Translations under genes and position numbers: made by a program
Assembly (NCBI RefSeq): GCF_017794965.1
Contig: NZ_CP051240.1
Span: 3,844,001 to 3,908,000, forward strand
Reading direction: 5' to 3'
DNA from: Alcanivorax sp.
GTDB taxonomy: Bacteria; Pseudomonadota; Gammaproteobacteria; Pseudomonadales; Alcanivoracaceae
Length of the DNA: 64,000 nt
Part shown: piece after piece, positions 40,664 through 48,905 of the stretch
Numbering within the stretch: the first letter of the stretch is position 1
Layout: each line of letters starts with the position of its first letter
The notes under the pieces: generated by a model
What the model saw: only the letters and a program-made list of their open reading frames with translations
Databases searched by the model: none
Told to the model about the DNA's origin: nothing

Positions 40664-40679
40664 TGTGACTTTTATCACA
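40664..40679. promoter_or_regulatory. CRP/Vfr-type binding site
   Basis: TGTGA-CTTTTA-TCACA is a perfect match to TGTGA-N6-TCACA. It lies 56 bases before the start of the sensor/diguanylate cyclase operon. Confidence 0.7.
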
Positions 40680-40735
40680 AAAAAATGTCACGAGCCGTCG
40701 ATGTTTGAGGGTGTGGATACTTTCGGAGACAGGTC

Positions 40736-41248
40736 ATGGATGAGGTTAGCAATGCCCGGATTCCCTTGAATCAGGACCGCTTTTTGCGACAGCTGTTGGG
40801 TAATCTTGCCGAAGCCATTCAGGATGTGGCCGGGCTGGAACAGGCAGAGGGGCTGGTCTCTATTGTCGGCCAGAAAATTGGTGACGAAATCAATGCGGGC
40901 TACCGCTCTGCGCTGGCGGCGCCGGCGCTGGATAAAGCGCAGATAGCCGCTGTTCTGGTAGATCTAAAGCGCCGCATCGGTGGCGATTTTTATGTCATAG
41001 AGCAGGACGATGACAAGATTGTGCTGGGTAACTGGCGCTGTCCTTTCGGGCGTTACGTGGAAGGCCGCCCGGCTCTTTGCATGATGACATCCAACGTGTT
41101 TGGTGTGATTGCGGCAGAAAATACCGGCTACGCGAGAGTGGATATCACCGAGGCCATTGCCAATGGTGATGCACAATGCCGCGTCATCGTCAGCCTCAAG
41201 CCCCATGAGGGCGCTGCCGGGCGAGAATATTTCTCGGCGGACAACTAA
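40736..41248 (+). CDS. Small sensor-type protein, possible methanogen output domain 1 family
   Basis: A 170-residue soluble protein: a helical N-terminus (RFLRQLLGNLAEAIQDVAGLEQAEGLVSIV), then a domain with conserved-looking cysteines (LGNWRCPFGRYVEGRPALCMMTSNVFGVIAAENTGYARVDI, described as CPF and CMMTS motifs) and AQCRVIVSLKP. The CPF..C pattern resembles the small output/ligand domain named methanogen output domain 1, related to V4R-like domains. Ligand unknown. It lies 2 bases upstream of the diguanylate cyclase gene, so it may sense a signal for it. Confidence 0.65.
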   Translation: MDEVSNARIPLNQDRFLRQLLGNLAEAIQDVAGLEQAEGLVSIVGQKIGDEINAGYRSALAAPALDKAQIAAVLVDLKRRIGGDFYVIEQDDDKIVLGNWRCPFGRYVEGRPALCMMTSNVFGVIAAENTGYARVDITEAIANGDAQCRVIVSLKPHEGAAGREYFSADN

Positions 41249-41250
41249 TC

Positions 41251-42195
41251 ATGGTCACCAAGGAATGTCTGGCCATTCTTGATGCCATCTCCTTGCCGGT
41301 ACTGTTGATGGATGGAGAGGGGAGGGTCAAGGTGATCAATGCCCATGCCCGCACCCTGTTGAAGGACGAGACGCCTGACAGTGTCTCCGCCATTATCAGG
41401 ACGGATGTTCAATCCTTCCTCAAGACTGTGCGCCGCAATCGTCACTGCGCACACCTGGCAACCCGGTTGGTGGAGCCCCTTGCCGATTACTACCCGGCCA
41501 GTTCCCGTGTTCGTCATGGTGATGAATGGCAGGATTGTTATCTGATCGAGCTGTTTCCGCGGGACTTGGCGGTGGGGGGAATGAGTCGTCTTTCCGAAAC
41601 GCGCCGGCGTGAAGCCTCGCTGCAACGCAACTATGTGCGCGCCCGGGAATCCGCCCGCGCGGCCCTGACCCAGGCTAACCAGGACCCGCTCACCGGCATA
41701 GCCAACCGGCGTGCATTTGATCAATGGCTGCAGCAGTTGTGCCGGGATGCCCGGCACCAGGCGTTTCCGTTTTCGCTGCTGCTGATCGATCTGGATTTTT
41801 TCAAACGCATCAATGACAGCCACGGCCATGACGCCGGTGACCAGGTGCTGTGCGCGGTGGCCTCACTACTGACGGCCTCGCTGGTGCGCAAGGGGGACCA
41901 GGTTGCCCGTATCGGCGGTGAGGAGTTTGCCGTCCTGTTGCCCAATACCGACCGTCGGGGGGCGGAAGATGTGGCCTGGCGTCTGGTGATGGCCATGCGA
42001 AATGCCAACAAGTGTGACCATAGAGACCACCAGGCGCCGCCATGGATCCCGGTGACGTTGTCCATCGGGGCCGCTAGCTGGCTGCCGGGGGAACCGCTGA
42101 CCACGTCCCTGCTGATGCGGGAAGCGGATCAGGCGCTTTATCTTGCTAAGGAGCAGGGTCGGGATCAGGCGGTCACCATGAAAACGGACAGTTGA
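41251..42195 (+). CDS. PAS-like/GGDEF diguanylate cyclase
   Basis: A 314-residue protein. Residues 1-120 look like a PAS domain (ILDAISLPVLLMDGEGRVKVINAHARTLL). A coiled linker follows, and then a GGDEF domain (DPLTGIANRRAFDQWL, LLLIDLDFFKRINDSHGHDAGDQVL) with the intact active-site signature GGEEF and SIGAASW. It should make cyclic-di-GMP. No RxxD inhibitory site is obvious before GGEEF. In one operon with the upstream sensor-type protein under a CRP-type site. Confidence 0.92.
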   Translation: MVTKECLAILDAISLPVLLMDGEGRVKVINAHARTLLKDETPDSVSAIIRTDVQSFLKTVRRNRHCAHLATRLVEPLADYYPASSRVRHGDEWQDCYLIELFPRDLAVGGMSRLSETRRREASLQRNYVRARESARAALTQANQDPLTGIANRRAFDQWLQQLCRDARHQAFPFSLLLIDLDFFKRINDSHGHDAGDQVLCAVASLLTASLVRKGDQVARIGGEEFAVLLPNTDRRGAEDVAWRLVMAMRNANKCDHRDHQAPPWIPVTLSIGAASWLPGEPLTTSLLMREADQALYLAKEQGRDQAVTMKTDS

Positions 42196-42249
42196 TCACC
42201 CTGAAAAGGGTAAAAATGGCACAACCTGCACTAGAGTCCCAATTTCTGC

Positions 42250-42267
42250 TGTCACATATTGGTGACA
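42250..42267. promoter_or_regulatory. Inverted repeat operator candidate
   Basis: TGTCAC-ATATTG-GTGACA, perfect, immediately before the ribosome site of the metal-dependent hydrolase gene. The position suits a repressor or translational hairpin. Confidence 0.4.
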
Positions 42268-42285
42268 AGACAGGAGGGTTCAATC

Positions 42286-43170
42286 ATGGCGCAGAACAAT
42301 GTGCAACAAAACGTGCAACAAAAGACAGCCATAAAGAAAGTAAACCAGAGCGATATTCAGCCCCGGCGGATGGATTTCGAGTTTGATCCTGACATGCCTC
42401 GCTACTGGTTTGACAATGACCAGTTCAAATCCACGTTGCTGACATCCCTGTCCTGTACCTTCCCGGAAGGGGAGCGCTTTTTTGTGCGCTCTGTACGTCA
42501 CTTTCAGAAGAACATCCAGGACCCGTTGCTGCGTGAGCAGGTGAAGGGGTTCATTGGTCAGGAGGCGCATCATGGCAATGAACATGATGCCTTCAACGAT
42601 TTTATGGAATCCAAGGGCGTGCCCACCAGAAAAGTGGATGCCTTTGTGAAAGACGGCCTCAAGTTCATGGCCAAGGTGTTATCCCCGGAGCGGCAGCTGG
42701 CCAAGACCTGTGCGCTGGAGCACTTCACTGCCATGCTGGCGGAAATGATTCTGGAAAACCCGGAATTTATCGAAGGCATGGATGAACGCATGGTGCCACT
42801 GTGGTTGTGGCATGCCATCGAGGAGAGCGAGCACAAGGCGGTGGCCTTCGATGTCTACAAGGACCAGGTGGACAGCTACTGGGTGCGCAGTTCCGAAATG
42901 GCTTTTACCACCGTGGAGTTTCTCAGCTTTACGGTGTTTCACTACTGGCAGCTACGCAATGAGATGGACGATCCTACCGACTGGAAATCGGTGATGAACG
43001 GGTTTAACTGGTTGCTGGGCAAGCCGGGTTGGCTGCGCAAACTGGGTAAGTCCTATCTCGCGTATTACAAGCGCGATTTTCATCCTGGCAAGCGTGACAG
43101 TACGCACCTGCGCAGGCGTGCCCTGATTCGGCTGGCCAACATGATGGGGCGCCCGGAACTGGCCGCATAA
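42286..43170 (+). CDS. PF10118-type metal-dependent hydrolase
   Basis: A 294-residue protein of the metal-dependent hydrolase family with ferritin-like diiron pattern: GQEAHHGNEHDAFN, LEHFTAMLAEM and WHAIEESEHKAVAFDVYKD supply spaced Glu and His ligands on helices. Family members are annotated as hydrolases, but the ligand set resembles membrane-associated diiron oxygenases. The N-terminus (MAQNNVQQNVQQK) is low complexity. CAGGAGGG precedes ATG 42286. Such genes are common in alkane degraders; substrate unknown. Confidence 0.85.
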   Translation: MAQNNVQQNVQQKTAIKKVNQSDIQPRRMDFEFDPDMPRYWFDNDQFKSTLLTSLSCTFPEGERFFVRSVRHFQKNIQDPLLREQVKGFIGQEAHHGNEHDAFNDFMESKGVPTRKVDAFVKDGLKFMAKVLSPERQLAKTCALEHFTAMLAEMILENPEFIEGMDERMVPLWLWHAIEESEHKAVAFDVYKDQVDSYWVRSSEMAFTTVEFLSFTVFHYWQLRNEMDDPTDWKSVMNGFNWLLGKPGWLRKLGKSYLAYYKRDFHPGKRDSTHLRRRALIRLANMMGRPELAA

Positions 43171-43273
43171 TCGCGGCCGTTTCAGTTGGAGTCGTTGCGT
43201 TGCCCGGGGGACTATGAATCCTTCACGCCTCCCGTGTTAGGGTCGGAGTAAGACTTCACAGCAGGAGGTGGCC

Positions 43274-43779
43274 ATGCGCTGGTTAACGGCCCTGAAACGT
43301 CGTCTTTTTCCCTCGCCGACGCCCCACGGCGATGACCGGCCCGAAGTGAACCATGTGGACTATCATCCGGCCCATGAAGGGGAGACCCCGGATGATCTGC
43401 ACCGTGGCCGGCATCGCATCAAGGAAACCTTTACCCGGGCCTGTTGTCACCACCGAAAATGCACCTGTTGAGTCCCCAAGCCCGCCAATCTAGGCATGAG
43501 GAGTGATGTTTGGTATTTCCAAATGAGTGACGAATAACGACGAGTGGCGGGCTTGGGGACTCAACCCGGAGGGCTGATCCCTTTTTCCGCCCAGCAGCGC
43601 CATCCGATGTTTATGTAGAATGACTACACGGCACATCGGCTGACACTACTGGGCGAAAAAATGCATTCAGCAGGAGCCTTTTCGGTGGTGGCAACAGGCC
43701 CTGTCACTGGGATCTGGATTACCTGCCCCGCGAAGAGGTGGAGGCACTGCTGGAAAAGCAGAAAAAATCCGGGCGATAA
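43274..43779 (+). pseudogene. Small unknown gene interrupted by a palindromic insertion
   Basis: The frame starts at ATG 43274 with AGGAGG upstream and reads 65 residues (MRWLTALKRRLFPS.., DYHPAHEGETPDDLHRGRHRIKETFTRACCHH) before a stop at 43469. Removing 257 bases between two TGTCAC copies (43445-43450 and 43702-43707) continues the same frame into CHWDLDYLPREEVEALLEKQKKSGR and a TAA at 43777. That gives an intact protein of about 82 residues. No family is recognised. The present truncated product may or may not be made. Confidence 0.7.
43445..43701. mobile_element. 257-bp nested-palindrome insertion, MITE-like
   Basis: Flanked by TGTCAC direct repeats. It contains a 23-bp inverted pair with one mismatch (43437-43459 and 43679-43701, sharing CACCACCGAAAA), inside it a perfect 20-bp inverted repeat TTGAGTCCCCAAGCCCGCCA (43468-43487 and 43545-43564), and a third hairpin (CGCCCAG/CTGGGCG with inner CCGATGT/ACATCGG, 43587-43655). 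No coding capacity. Confidence 0.75.
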
Positions 43780-43791
43780 AGGTGTATCAAC

Positions 43792-44019
43792 CCAAAGACG
43801 TTTTTACCACAGAGATCACCGCGTTCACTGAGGAAAGAGAGAGTTTACAGCCAAACCTGGAGAATTCGCGCGCCCGGAAATGTTCAGGGAGCGCCCCTGC
43901 TTCCCCGTTTATCCGCGATGAACCAGAACAGGCAGGGTGTGATTACTCTGTGTACTCCGTGATCTCTGTGGTAAATCCGCTTTTAACCTTTGCGTGCCGC
44001 ATGTTGCGTGAAGCGTGAT
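43792..44019. repeat. Intergenic repeats between the split gene and the MscS gene
   Basis: An inverted pair TTTACCACAGAGATCAC / GTGATCTCTGTGGTAAA (43803 and 43960) brackets about 140 bases. TCCGCTTTT and a four-unit heptad array (GCGTGCC, GCATGTT, GCGTGAA, GCGTGAT; 43992-44019) follow, ending 17 bases from the MscS stop. The right half matches 13558-13610 closely. No gene. Confidence 0.75.
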
Positions 44020-44036
44020 CCCGCCGCAGAGCGTCT

Positions 44037-44840
44037 TCAGGAAGGGCGAATCACGCCTGCTTCGGCAAACCGTTTGGAAACCCGCACCACAATATCGCTC
44101 TGGAAGGCCTTTTCGTAATGGACATCCAGCACGTAGGCCTTGGCGCGTAATCGAATGGCCAGTCGATAGCCCACTTCGATCTCTTCAATGGCGAAGGTGA
44201 CCGGTTTCTTCAGGTAGGCGAAGCGGCTGGTGAAAATGACTTCTTCAATGATCCCCTTGGCCTCATCCAGGTCTGCATCCAGGGCAACGTGGAAGTCGGT
44301 CACCACCATCATGTCCAGCTCGCCGGCGTTACCGGAGGCAACCACATCGGTAATAAAGCGGGAGTTGGGAATGGTGACCAGGTTGTCATCCAGGGTTTGT
44401 AGCCGCACCGTGCGCAGACCGATGGAGACAATCTCACCATACACATCGTCGAAACTGACCCGGTCGCCCACCCGGAAGGGACGGTCGAACAACAACAGCA
44501 GACCGGCCACCAGGGATGCGGCAATGTCCTTGAGTGCAAAGCCCAGCGCCACCGCGACGGACCCCCCGGCAGCCAACATGAATTCCTTGGGCGGCTGCAA
44601 TACGCCCACGATCAGGGCAATGGACCCGACGGTGTAGAGAATGAAGCCAATCAGGGTGGTGATCTGCAGGATCATGAAACGCCGGGTGGGCAGTTTCTCG
44701 GTGATCTTCTGGCTTGCCTTGCTGATCCCCCAGTTCAGGGCCCACAGCACGAAGCCACCGATGAACAGCAGCAGGATGGCGTAGACGTTGAACAGCTCAA
44801 CCACTACCGCCAGGTCGTTGACGATATTTCCATCATTCAT
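44037..44840 (-). CDS. MscS-family small-conductance mechanosensitive channel
   Basis: A 267-residue channel with three membrane helices (about 13-35, 55-80 and 88-120). The pore helix region is MLAAGGSVAVALGFALKDIAASLVAG, followed by the beta-domain LLLFDRPFRVGDRVSFDDVYGEIVSIGLRTVRLQT and LVTIPNSRFITD. It opens under membrane tension on hypo-osmotic shock. Its start overlaps the stop of the upstream ATPase gene by 8 bases, so the two are co-translated. Confidence 0.93.
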   Translation of the reverse strand: MNDGNIVNDLAVVVELFNVYAILLLFIGGFVLWALNWGISKASQKITEKLPTRRFMILQITTLIGFILYTVGSIALIVGVLQPPKEFMLAAGGSVAVALGFALKDIAASLVAGLLLLFDRPFRVGDRVSFDDVYGEIVSIGLRTVRLQTLDDNLVTIPNSRFITDVVASGNAGELDMMVVTDFHVALDADLDEAKGIIEEVIFTSRFAYLKKPVTFAIEEIEVGYRLAIRLRAKAYVLDVHYEKAFQSDIVVRVSKRFAEAGVIRPS

Positions 44841-47574
44841 TGAGCAGGTTCTTCCTTGTCAGGTAACTGATCACCGGCTGATACCACAATGGCACCAGAC
44901 GGTAGCGGCCGTCTTCTGCCTTTTGCAGGAAGCCGGCATCGGAGCCGCCTTTCAGTGCATACCGCACCACGTTTTCCGGCAGGCAGGTCACGCCACTGAT
45001 CTCATGGCTGGAAAGCGTACCGTGGGTAGCAATGGCGGCGTACACGAACAGGGCGTTCTCTCCCATGCTGTCCAGCACTCCGGAGGAGGGCGGCGTTGGC
45101 AGCCCCACCAGGACTTCGCGCCCCTGTACCTTGATGGAGGTGAGCCATAGCCGCAGGGCGACCAACGGATTACCGCGGCAGGCATCCCACAGCAGGCTGA
45201 AGTACCGTTGTTCGGCGTTGCGTACATTGCCCGCTTCCGGCCCACGGGATGACAGCAGCACTTCATCGTAGCGAACCTTGTAGCCGCTGAGATGGTTGCG
45301 CGACAGGACCAGGGAACGGATATCCGACTGGGCCCAGCGTTTGACCTTCACCACGTTGCGGAACTGGTAATCGCGGCCGAAGACATTGCACAGATAAGCC
45401 CAGCTCTGGTTGTTAATCAGCAGTAACCAGAACACATTGTCGAGTCGGGCATTGACCAGGCTGAGTACCTGGCGCCAGCCTTCCAGCCCCCCTTGCTGGG
45501 CGAGAAAAAAGTTTTGTGCTTCATCAAGGACCACCAGGGTGGGTTGGCGTTCCTCATCACTTTTCACTAGTGCAGCCGGGCCATGCTCGCCGAGATCCAC
45601 CTCCAGGGTTTCACCCACCAGGGCGAGAATATCGGCGGGGTCGGTGGTCCGTGCGGGCACCTTGAGGTCGAGGATGTTCAGGCCCTCGCAACTGGCCTCC
45701 AGGGCGCTCGTGAGCTTGCGGATGCTGATGCTCTTGCCGCTGCCTTTCTCGCCGGCCACCACCAGGGAGTTTTCATCGGTCTTGTTTTCGTGCCAGCGCA
45801 GGATGCTTTTTTCCACGGCACCCACCAGGCCGGTGTCGATAAAGGGCAGTTTGCTGCCTTCTGGTACATCCTGGGCAAACCAGCGTTCATAGTGGACCTG
45901 CACATCCTCTTCGCTGTCCTGGGGCTGGTCACTGTCCTCGTCACTGCTAATGCGGGTACGCAACCGGAACCAGCGTGCCTTGAAGCTCATGTACCAGTCG
46001 AAGTCCACCAGCACCCGGTCCACGAACCCCACCAGGAAGCTGATCAGCGCAACGGGCAATAACAGCGGAGCAAACAACGGGAACACCCTGTCACTGAGCA
46101 GGCGTTCGGCAATGGGGTCGAGCCGGGAAGGCAGGATAGCCTGCAGGCAGACCAGGTAATCCTTGCTGCGCAGGGCCAGCAGGCGGCTCAGGGCAAGGTA
46201 CAGGCAGACGATCAATATGGCCTGCAGCACATAGTAGAGCAGTGACGGCCCGAGGCTTTCCCAGATCACCAGCAGAGGCAGCCAGGGAAGCATCAACCAG
46301 CGGGCAACACTGCGCGAGTGGTCCAGCACCTGTTGCGCCTGCTCGCCGCTGAGGTAGGTGCCGGCGCTCTGTGCCACACGGCCGATCAGCCATTCCCCCA
46401 GCAGACACAGCAGGCCGTAGATCACGTAAAGGTGGGCAAAGGGCAACAGCCAGAACAGAACCTTGGTCGAGGGCGCGTTCAGATGCAGGCTGAGCTGATC
46501 GAGAATGAACCACAGCAGAAACCAGGGGAGCATGGGGGCAATGCCACTGATTAGTCGGCTGGCGTTGCGCACCCAGCGGCGTTCGCCGCTGCTTTGAACT
46601 ACCTTGTCGTGCAAGGCCAGAGCCCAGCCACGGCTACGTTGCGCCAGCTTCACCAGCATCACAAAACCGGCAATGCCCAGCACCAGAGCCAGAATGTTCT
46701 GTACCAGGGGAAGATAGCCGTTGCCCCGCACCGGAGCGTTCAGGTCGTAACGAACCAGTACCAGGGTATCCAGCGCACGCTGACCGATACGCTGCACTTC
46801 GCGCGCCAGCAAGGCAGGGGCGCCAGTCAGCCCACCGTTATCCGCAATCTGTTGAATCAGTTGCCGGCGTTGCCAGATGTCACCGCGCAGGGTGCGGATC
46901 TGTCGTTGGATATCCAGCCGGGTTTTCACCAGGGTGCGATATTGCGGGGTAACGGGAACCGGTGCGTCCAGTGCCGGCGAGTTGTACCAGAGTTGATCCA
47001 GTTCTGCCCGGGCCTGATTGGCAGAGGCCTTGTCCAGCGCCGGGATCAACGCCCAGGTGCGGGCAATATCCTGTTGCAGCAACAGTGCCCCCTGCTGGAT
47101 GACGGGATCAATGTCGCCGGCGTTCAACAGATTTTCCAGGCTATGGTACAGCTCGGTCAGTGCCAGCATGACCCGGCGCTGGGTCGGGTTGCGGTCGGTG
47201 ATCTGGTGACGCAGGGTCAGCACGGCCTGATCCAGTTTGACCAGCTGACGTTGCAATGCCTTCAGGTCGCTGGCCAGCGTCTGGCAGTCAGGTAACTGCG
47301 AAGGGCGTACAGGGGGAGAGGCCGGCAGGCGGATCTGTGGACTGTCCAGTGGCTGGCCGATCAGGGTTTCGATCTGTTCGCGGGTGGGCACCTGACCATC
47401 GATAAATCGCTGCAGCTGCTGCTGGTCATCCTGCAACTGCTGATGTTCCCGCTCCATGTTCAGCAGCAGTTCTTCCGCTTCCTCGCAGGCGGGGTTTGCC
47501 GCTGCCTGCAGCGACAGAAGCAACAGCCAGCAAAGAGTCAAAAACCCGGGCGATATTCTGTGTTGCGATCCCAT
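44833..47574 (-). CDS. Large membrane protein with periplasmic coiled coil and cytoplasmic AAA-type ATPase, coupled to MscS
   Basis: A 913-residue protein with a signal peptide (LTLCWLLLLSLQAAANPA), then a coiled-coil/helical periplasmic region to about residue 290 (MEREHQQLQDDQQQLQRF), and five or six membrane segments at about 300-320, 355-375, 385-415, 440-485 and 505-525. The cytoplasmic P-loop ATPase has Walker A AGEKGSGKS and Walker B LVVLDEAQNF (ORC/AAA_16-like) and ends in a winged-helix-like tail. The N-terminal half resembles the periplasmic and membrane parts of large MscK-type channels. ATG 47574 follows AGGAAG. I do not recognise a named family. Confidence 0.78.
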   Translation of the reverse strand: MGSQHRISPGFLTLCWLLLLSLQAAANPACEEAEELLLNMEREHQQLQDDQQQLQRFIDGQVPTREQIETLIGQPLDSPQIRLPASPPVRPSQLPDCQTLASDLKALQRQLVKLDQAVLTLRHQITDRNPTQRRVMLALTELYHSLENLLNAGDIDPVIQQGALLLQQDIARTWALIPALDKASANQARAELDQLWYNSPALDAPVPVTPQYRTLVKTRLDIQRQIRTLRGDIWQRRQLIQQIADNGGLTGAPALLAREVQRIGQRALDTLVLVRYDLNAPVRGNGYLPLVQNILALVLGIAGFVMLVKLAQRSRGWALALHDKVVQSSGERRWVRNASRLISGIAPMLPWFLLWFILDQLSLHLNAPSTKVLFWLLPFAHLYVIYGLLCLLGEWLIGRVAQSAGTYLSGEQAQQVLDHSRSVARWLMLPWLPLLVIWESLGPSLLYYVLQAILIVCLYLALSRLLALRSKDYLVCLQAILPSRLDPIAERLLSDRVFPLFAPLLLPVALISFLVGFVDRVLVDFDWYMSFKARWFRLRTRISSDEDSDQPQDSEEDVQVHYERWFAQDVPEGSKLPFIDTGLVGAVEKSILRWHENKTDENSLVVAGEKGSGKSISIRKLTSALEASCEGLNILDLKVPARTTDPADILALVGETLEVDLGEHGPAALVKSDEERQPTLVVLDEAQNFFLAQQGGLEGWRQVLSLVNARLDNVFWLLLINNQSWAYLCNVFGRDYQFRNVVKVKRWAQSDIRSLVLSRNHLSGYKVRYDEVLLSSRGPEAGNVRNAEQRYFSLLWDACRGNPLVALRLWLTSIKVQGREVLVGLPTPPSSGVLDSMGENALFVYAAIATHGTLSSHEISGVTCLPENVVRYALKGGSDAGFLQKAEDGRYRLVPLWYQPVISYLTRKNLLNE

Positions 47575-47757
47575 TCGCGCTTCCTGTGTCCTTGAGGGCC
47601 CGGAGTTCGGGGTGGTAGCTGATCCCATTGTAGGAAGGGGGGCGGTTGACGTCACCTTCTGCATACGAAACGGTTATAAGAACCATAGAGGAATACCACA
47701 GGACAGGACAGATCCCGGTGCTATAGTCAGGGAAAGGCTTTCATAAAGGATGTGATG

Positions 47758-48168
47758 ATGAGTGATCTGACAGTCAGTGCCCTGATGGGAAAACATCCCA
47801 CCGCGATTGCCCTGGGCACAGAGCTCACCCAGGTGGTGGACAAGTTGCTGCAGCACAAGGCCACCGGGTTGCCGGTGGTGGATGAGAGCCAGCGGGTGGT
47901 GGGATTTGTGTCGGAACAGGATTGTCTGCGCAAGCTGCTGGTGTCCAGTTATCACTGTGAGGGCTCATTGATCGTGGATGAGTTCATGCATGCGCCGCCG
48001 CTGACCGTTGCCGAAACCGATTCCGTAGTGAATGTGGCGGAATTGATGGTGACCCAGAAGCCCAAGATTTATCCGGTGGTGGATGCCCAGAACCGGCTGG
48101 TGGGCATGCTCAGCCGTCACCAGGTCCTGAAGGCATTAAAGGACACGCGTCGCGCCTGCGAAGTTTGA
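47758..48168 (+). CDS. CBS-domain pair protein
   Basis: A 136-residue protein made of two CBS motifs (residues about 5-60 and 72-130: LTQVVDKLLQHKATGLPVVDESQRVVGFVSEQDCL and DSVVNVAELMVTQKPKIYPVVDAQNRLVGMLSRHQVL, described by position). CBS pairs bind adenosine nucleotides and regulate partners; none is identifiable here. ATG 47758 follows AAAGGA at good spacing. A heptad array begins 6 bases after the stop. Confidence 0.93.
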   Translation: MSDLTVSALMGKHPTAIALGTELTQVVDKLLQHKATGLPVVDESQRVVGFVSEQDCLRKLLVSSYHCEGSLIVDEFMHAPPLTVAETDSVVNVAELMVTQKPKIYPVVDAQNRLVGMLSRHQVLKALKDTRRACEV

Positions 48169-48174
48169 TTTTAC

Positions 48175-48252
48175 GCCTGATGCTGGACGCTGGATGCCTG
48201 ACGCTCACAGATAGGTGCTGCCTGTTTTTGGTGTTCTTTGTCAGGCGTCGAG
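48175..48252. repeat. Heptad arrays, GCCTGAC type, after the CBS gene
   Basis: GCCTGAT, GCTGGAC, GCTGGAT, GCCTGAC, GCTCACA (48175-48209), then 29 bases and an inverted two-unit partner GTCAGGC, GTCGAGC (48239-48252). It begins 6 bases after the CBS stop. Confidence 0.85.
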
Positions 48253-48345
48253 CCTCCGGCGTTTACCTTGGCCCCTGCGTACAATTTTCCGGATTGCGGC
48301 GCCGTTAGTCTTCCGATTGAAAACAATAATTCGGGAGAGTTCCTC

Positions 48346-48837
48346 ATGCGCGATCTACAGACCTTTCTGTCCGACTACGGTGATAGCCACCGTAACCCGG
48401 TGAACCAGTGGGTACATATTGTCTGTGTGCCGGCGATCTTTGTGTCCACCCTTGGCCTCTTCTGGTTGGTTCCCCTGGGGCACTGGCTGGGGCTGGAAGG
48501 CGCGCTGGCCTACTGGGTCAACGGCGGCACTCTGCTGGCTGCGATCTGCATGCCCTTCTATCTGCGCATGTCCGCAGGCATGACTCTACTCATGAGCATC
48601 TGGCTGGTATTGTCGTTGCTGGCCATTGTTGCCGTGGATCGCAGTGCGCTTTCCCTGGGCTGGACCAGTGCGGCGGTGTGGCTGGTCGCCTGGGCGGTTC
48701 AGGTGTGGGGCCACAAGGTGGAAGGCAAGAAACCCTCCTTTGTGGATGATCTGGTGTTCCTGCTGGTGGGGCCCATGTTTGTTTCCATTGAGTTGGCGCA
48801 CAAACTGGGGCTCCGTCGGGAAGTTGGGAGCCTCTGA
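48346..48837 (+). CDS. Mpo1-like (DUF962) membrane protein
   Basis: A 163-residue protein with the DUF962/Mpo1 opening MRDLQTFLSDYGDSHRNPVNQWVHIVCVPAIF (described as the YGDSHRNPVNQWVH motif with conserved His) and four membrane segments. C-terminal HKVEGKKPSFVDDLVFLLVGPMFVSIEL supplies the second conserved His. Yeast Mpo1 is an iron-dependent dioxygenase in alpha-oxidation of 2-hydroxy fatty acids, so a lipid role is plausible. The last codons and stop lie in a MITE terminal repeat. ATG 48346 follows CGGGAGAG. Confidence 0.9.
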   Translation: MRDLQTFLSDYGDSHRNPVNQWVHIVCVPAIFVSTLGLFWLVPLGHWLGLEGALAYWVNGGTLLAAICMPFYLRMSAGMTLLMSIWLVLSLLAIVAVDRSALSLGWTSAAVWLVAWAVQVWGHKVEGKKPSFVDDLVFLLVGPMFVSIELAHKLGLRREVGSL

Positions 48838-48846
48838 GCAACGCCT
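48827..48846 (+). repeat. Lone end of the YTAR-type MITE family
   Basis: GGAGCCTCTGAGCAACGCC matches the terminal inverted repeat of the MITEs at 52869, 61499, 62772 and 63064. It overlaps the stop codon of the Mpo1-like gene. No second end is visible nearby. Confidence 0.65.
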
Positions 48847-48905
48847 CGCTATTTCGGCCTGATTGGCAGATTGTCGGCCCGGCGTTCGCCGGGCATTATG
48901 CCGGC

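Noticed and set aside
42214..42232. Possible sigma-54 promoter TGGCAC..TGCA
   Set aside because: The GG to GC distance is 8 instead of 10 bases, so it does not fit the -24/-12 spacing.
43456..43665. AAAATGCA direct repeats as target duplication of the inner palindrome
   Set aside because: Removing that segment gives a poor frame; the TGTCAC repeats restore a sensible C-terminus instead.
43437..43701. Integron attC site or CRISPR-like repeat
   Set aside because: The palindromes have no attC core sites (GTTRRRY), and there are no regularly spaced repeats with unique spacers.
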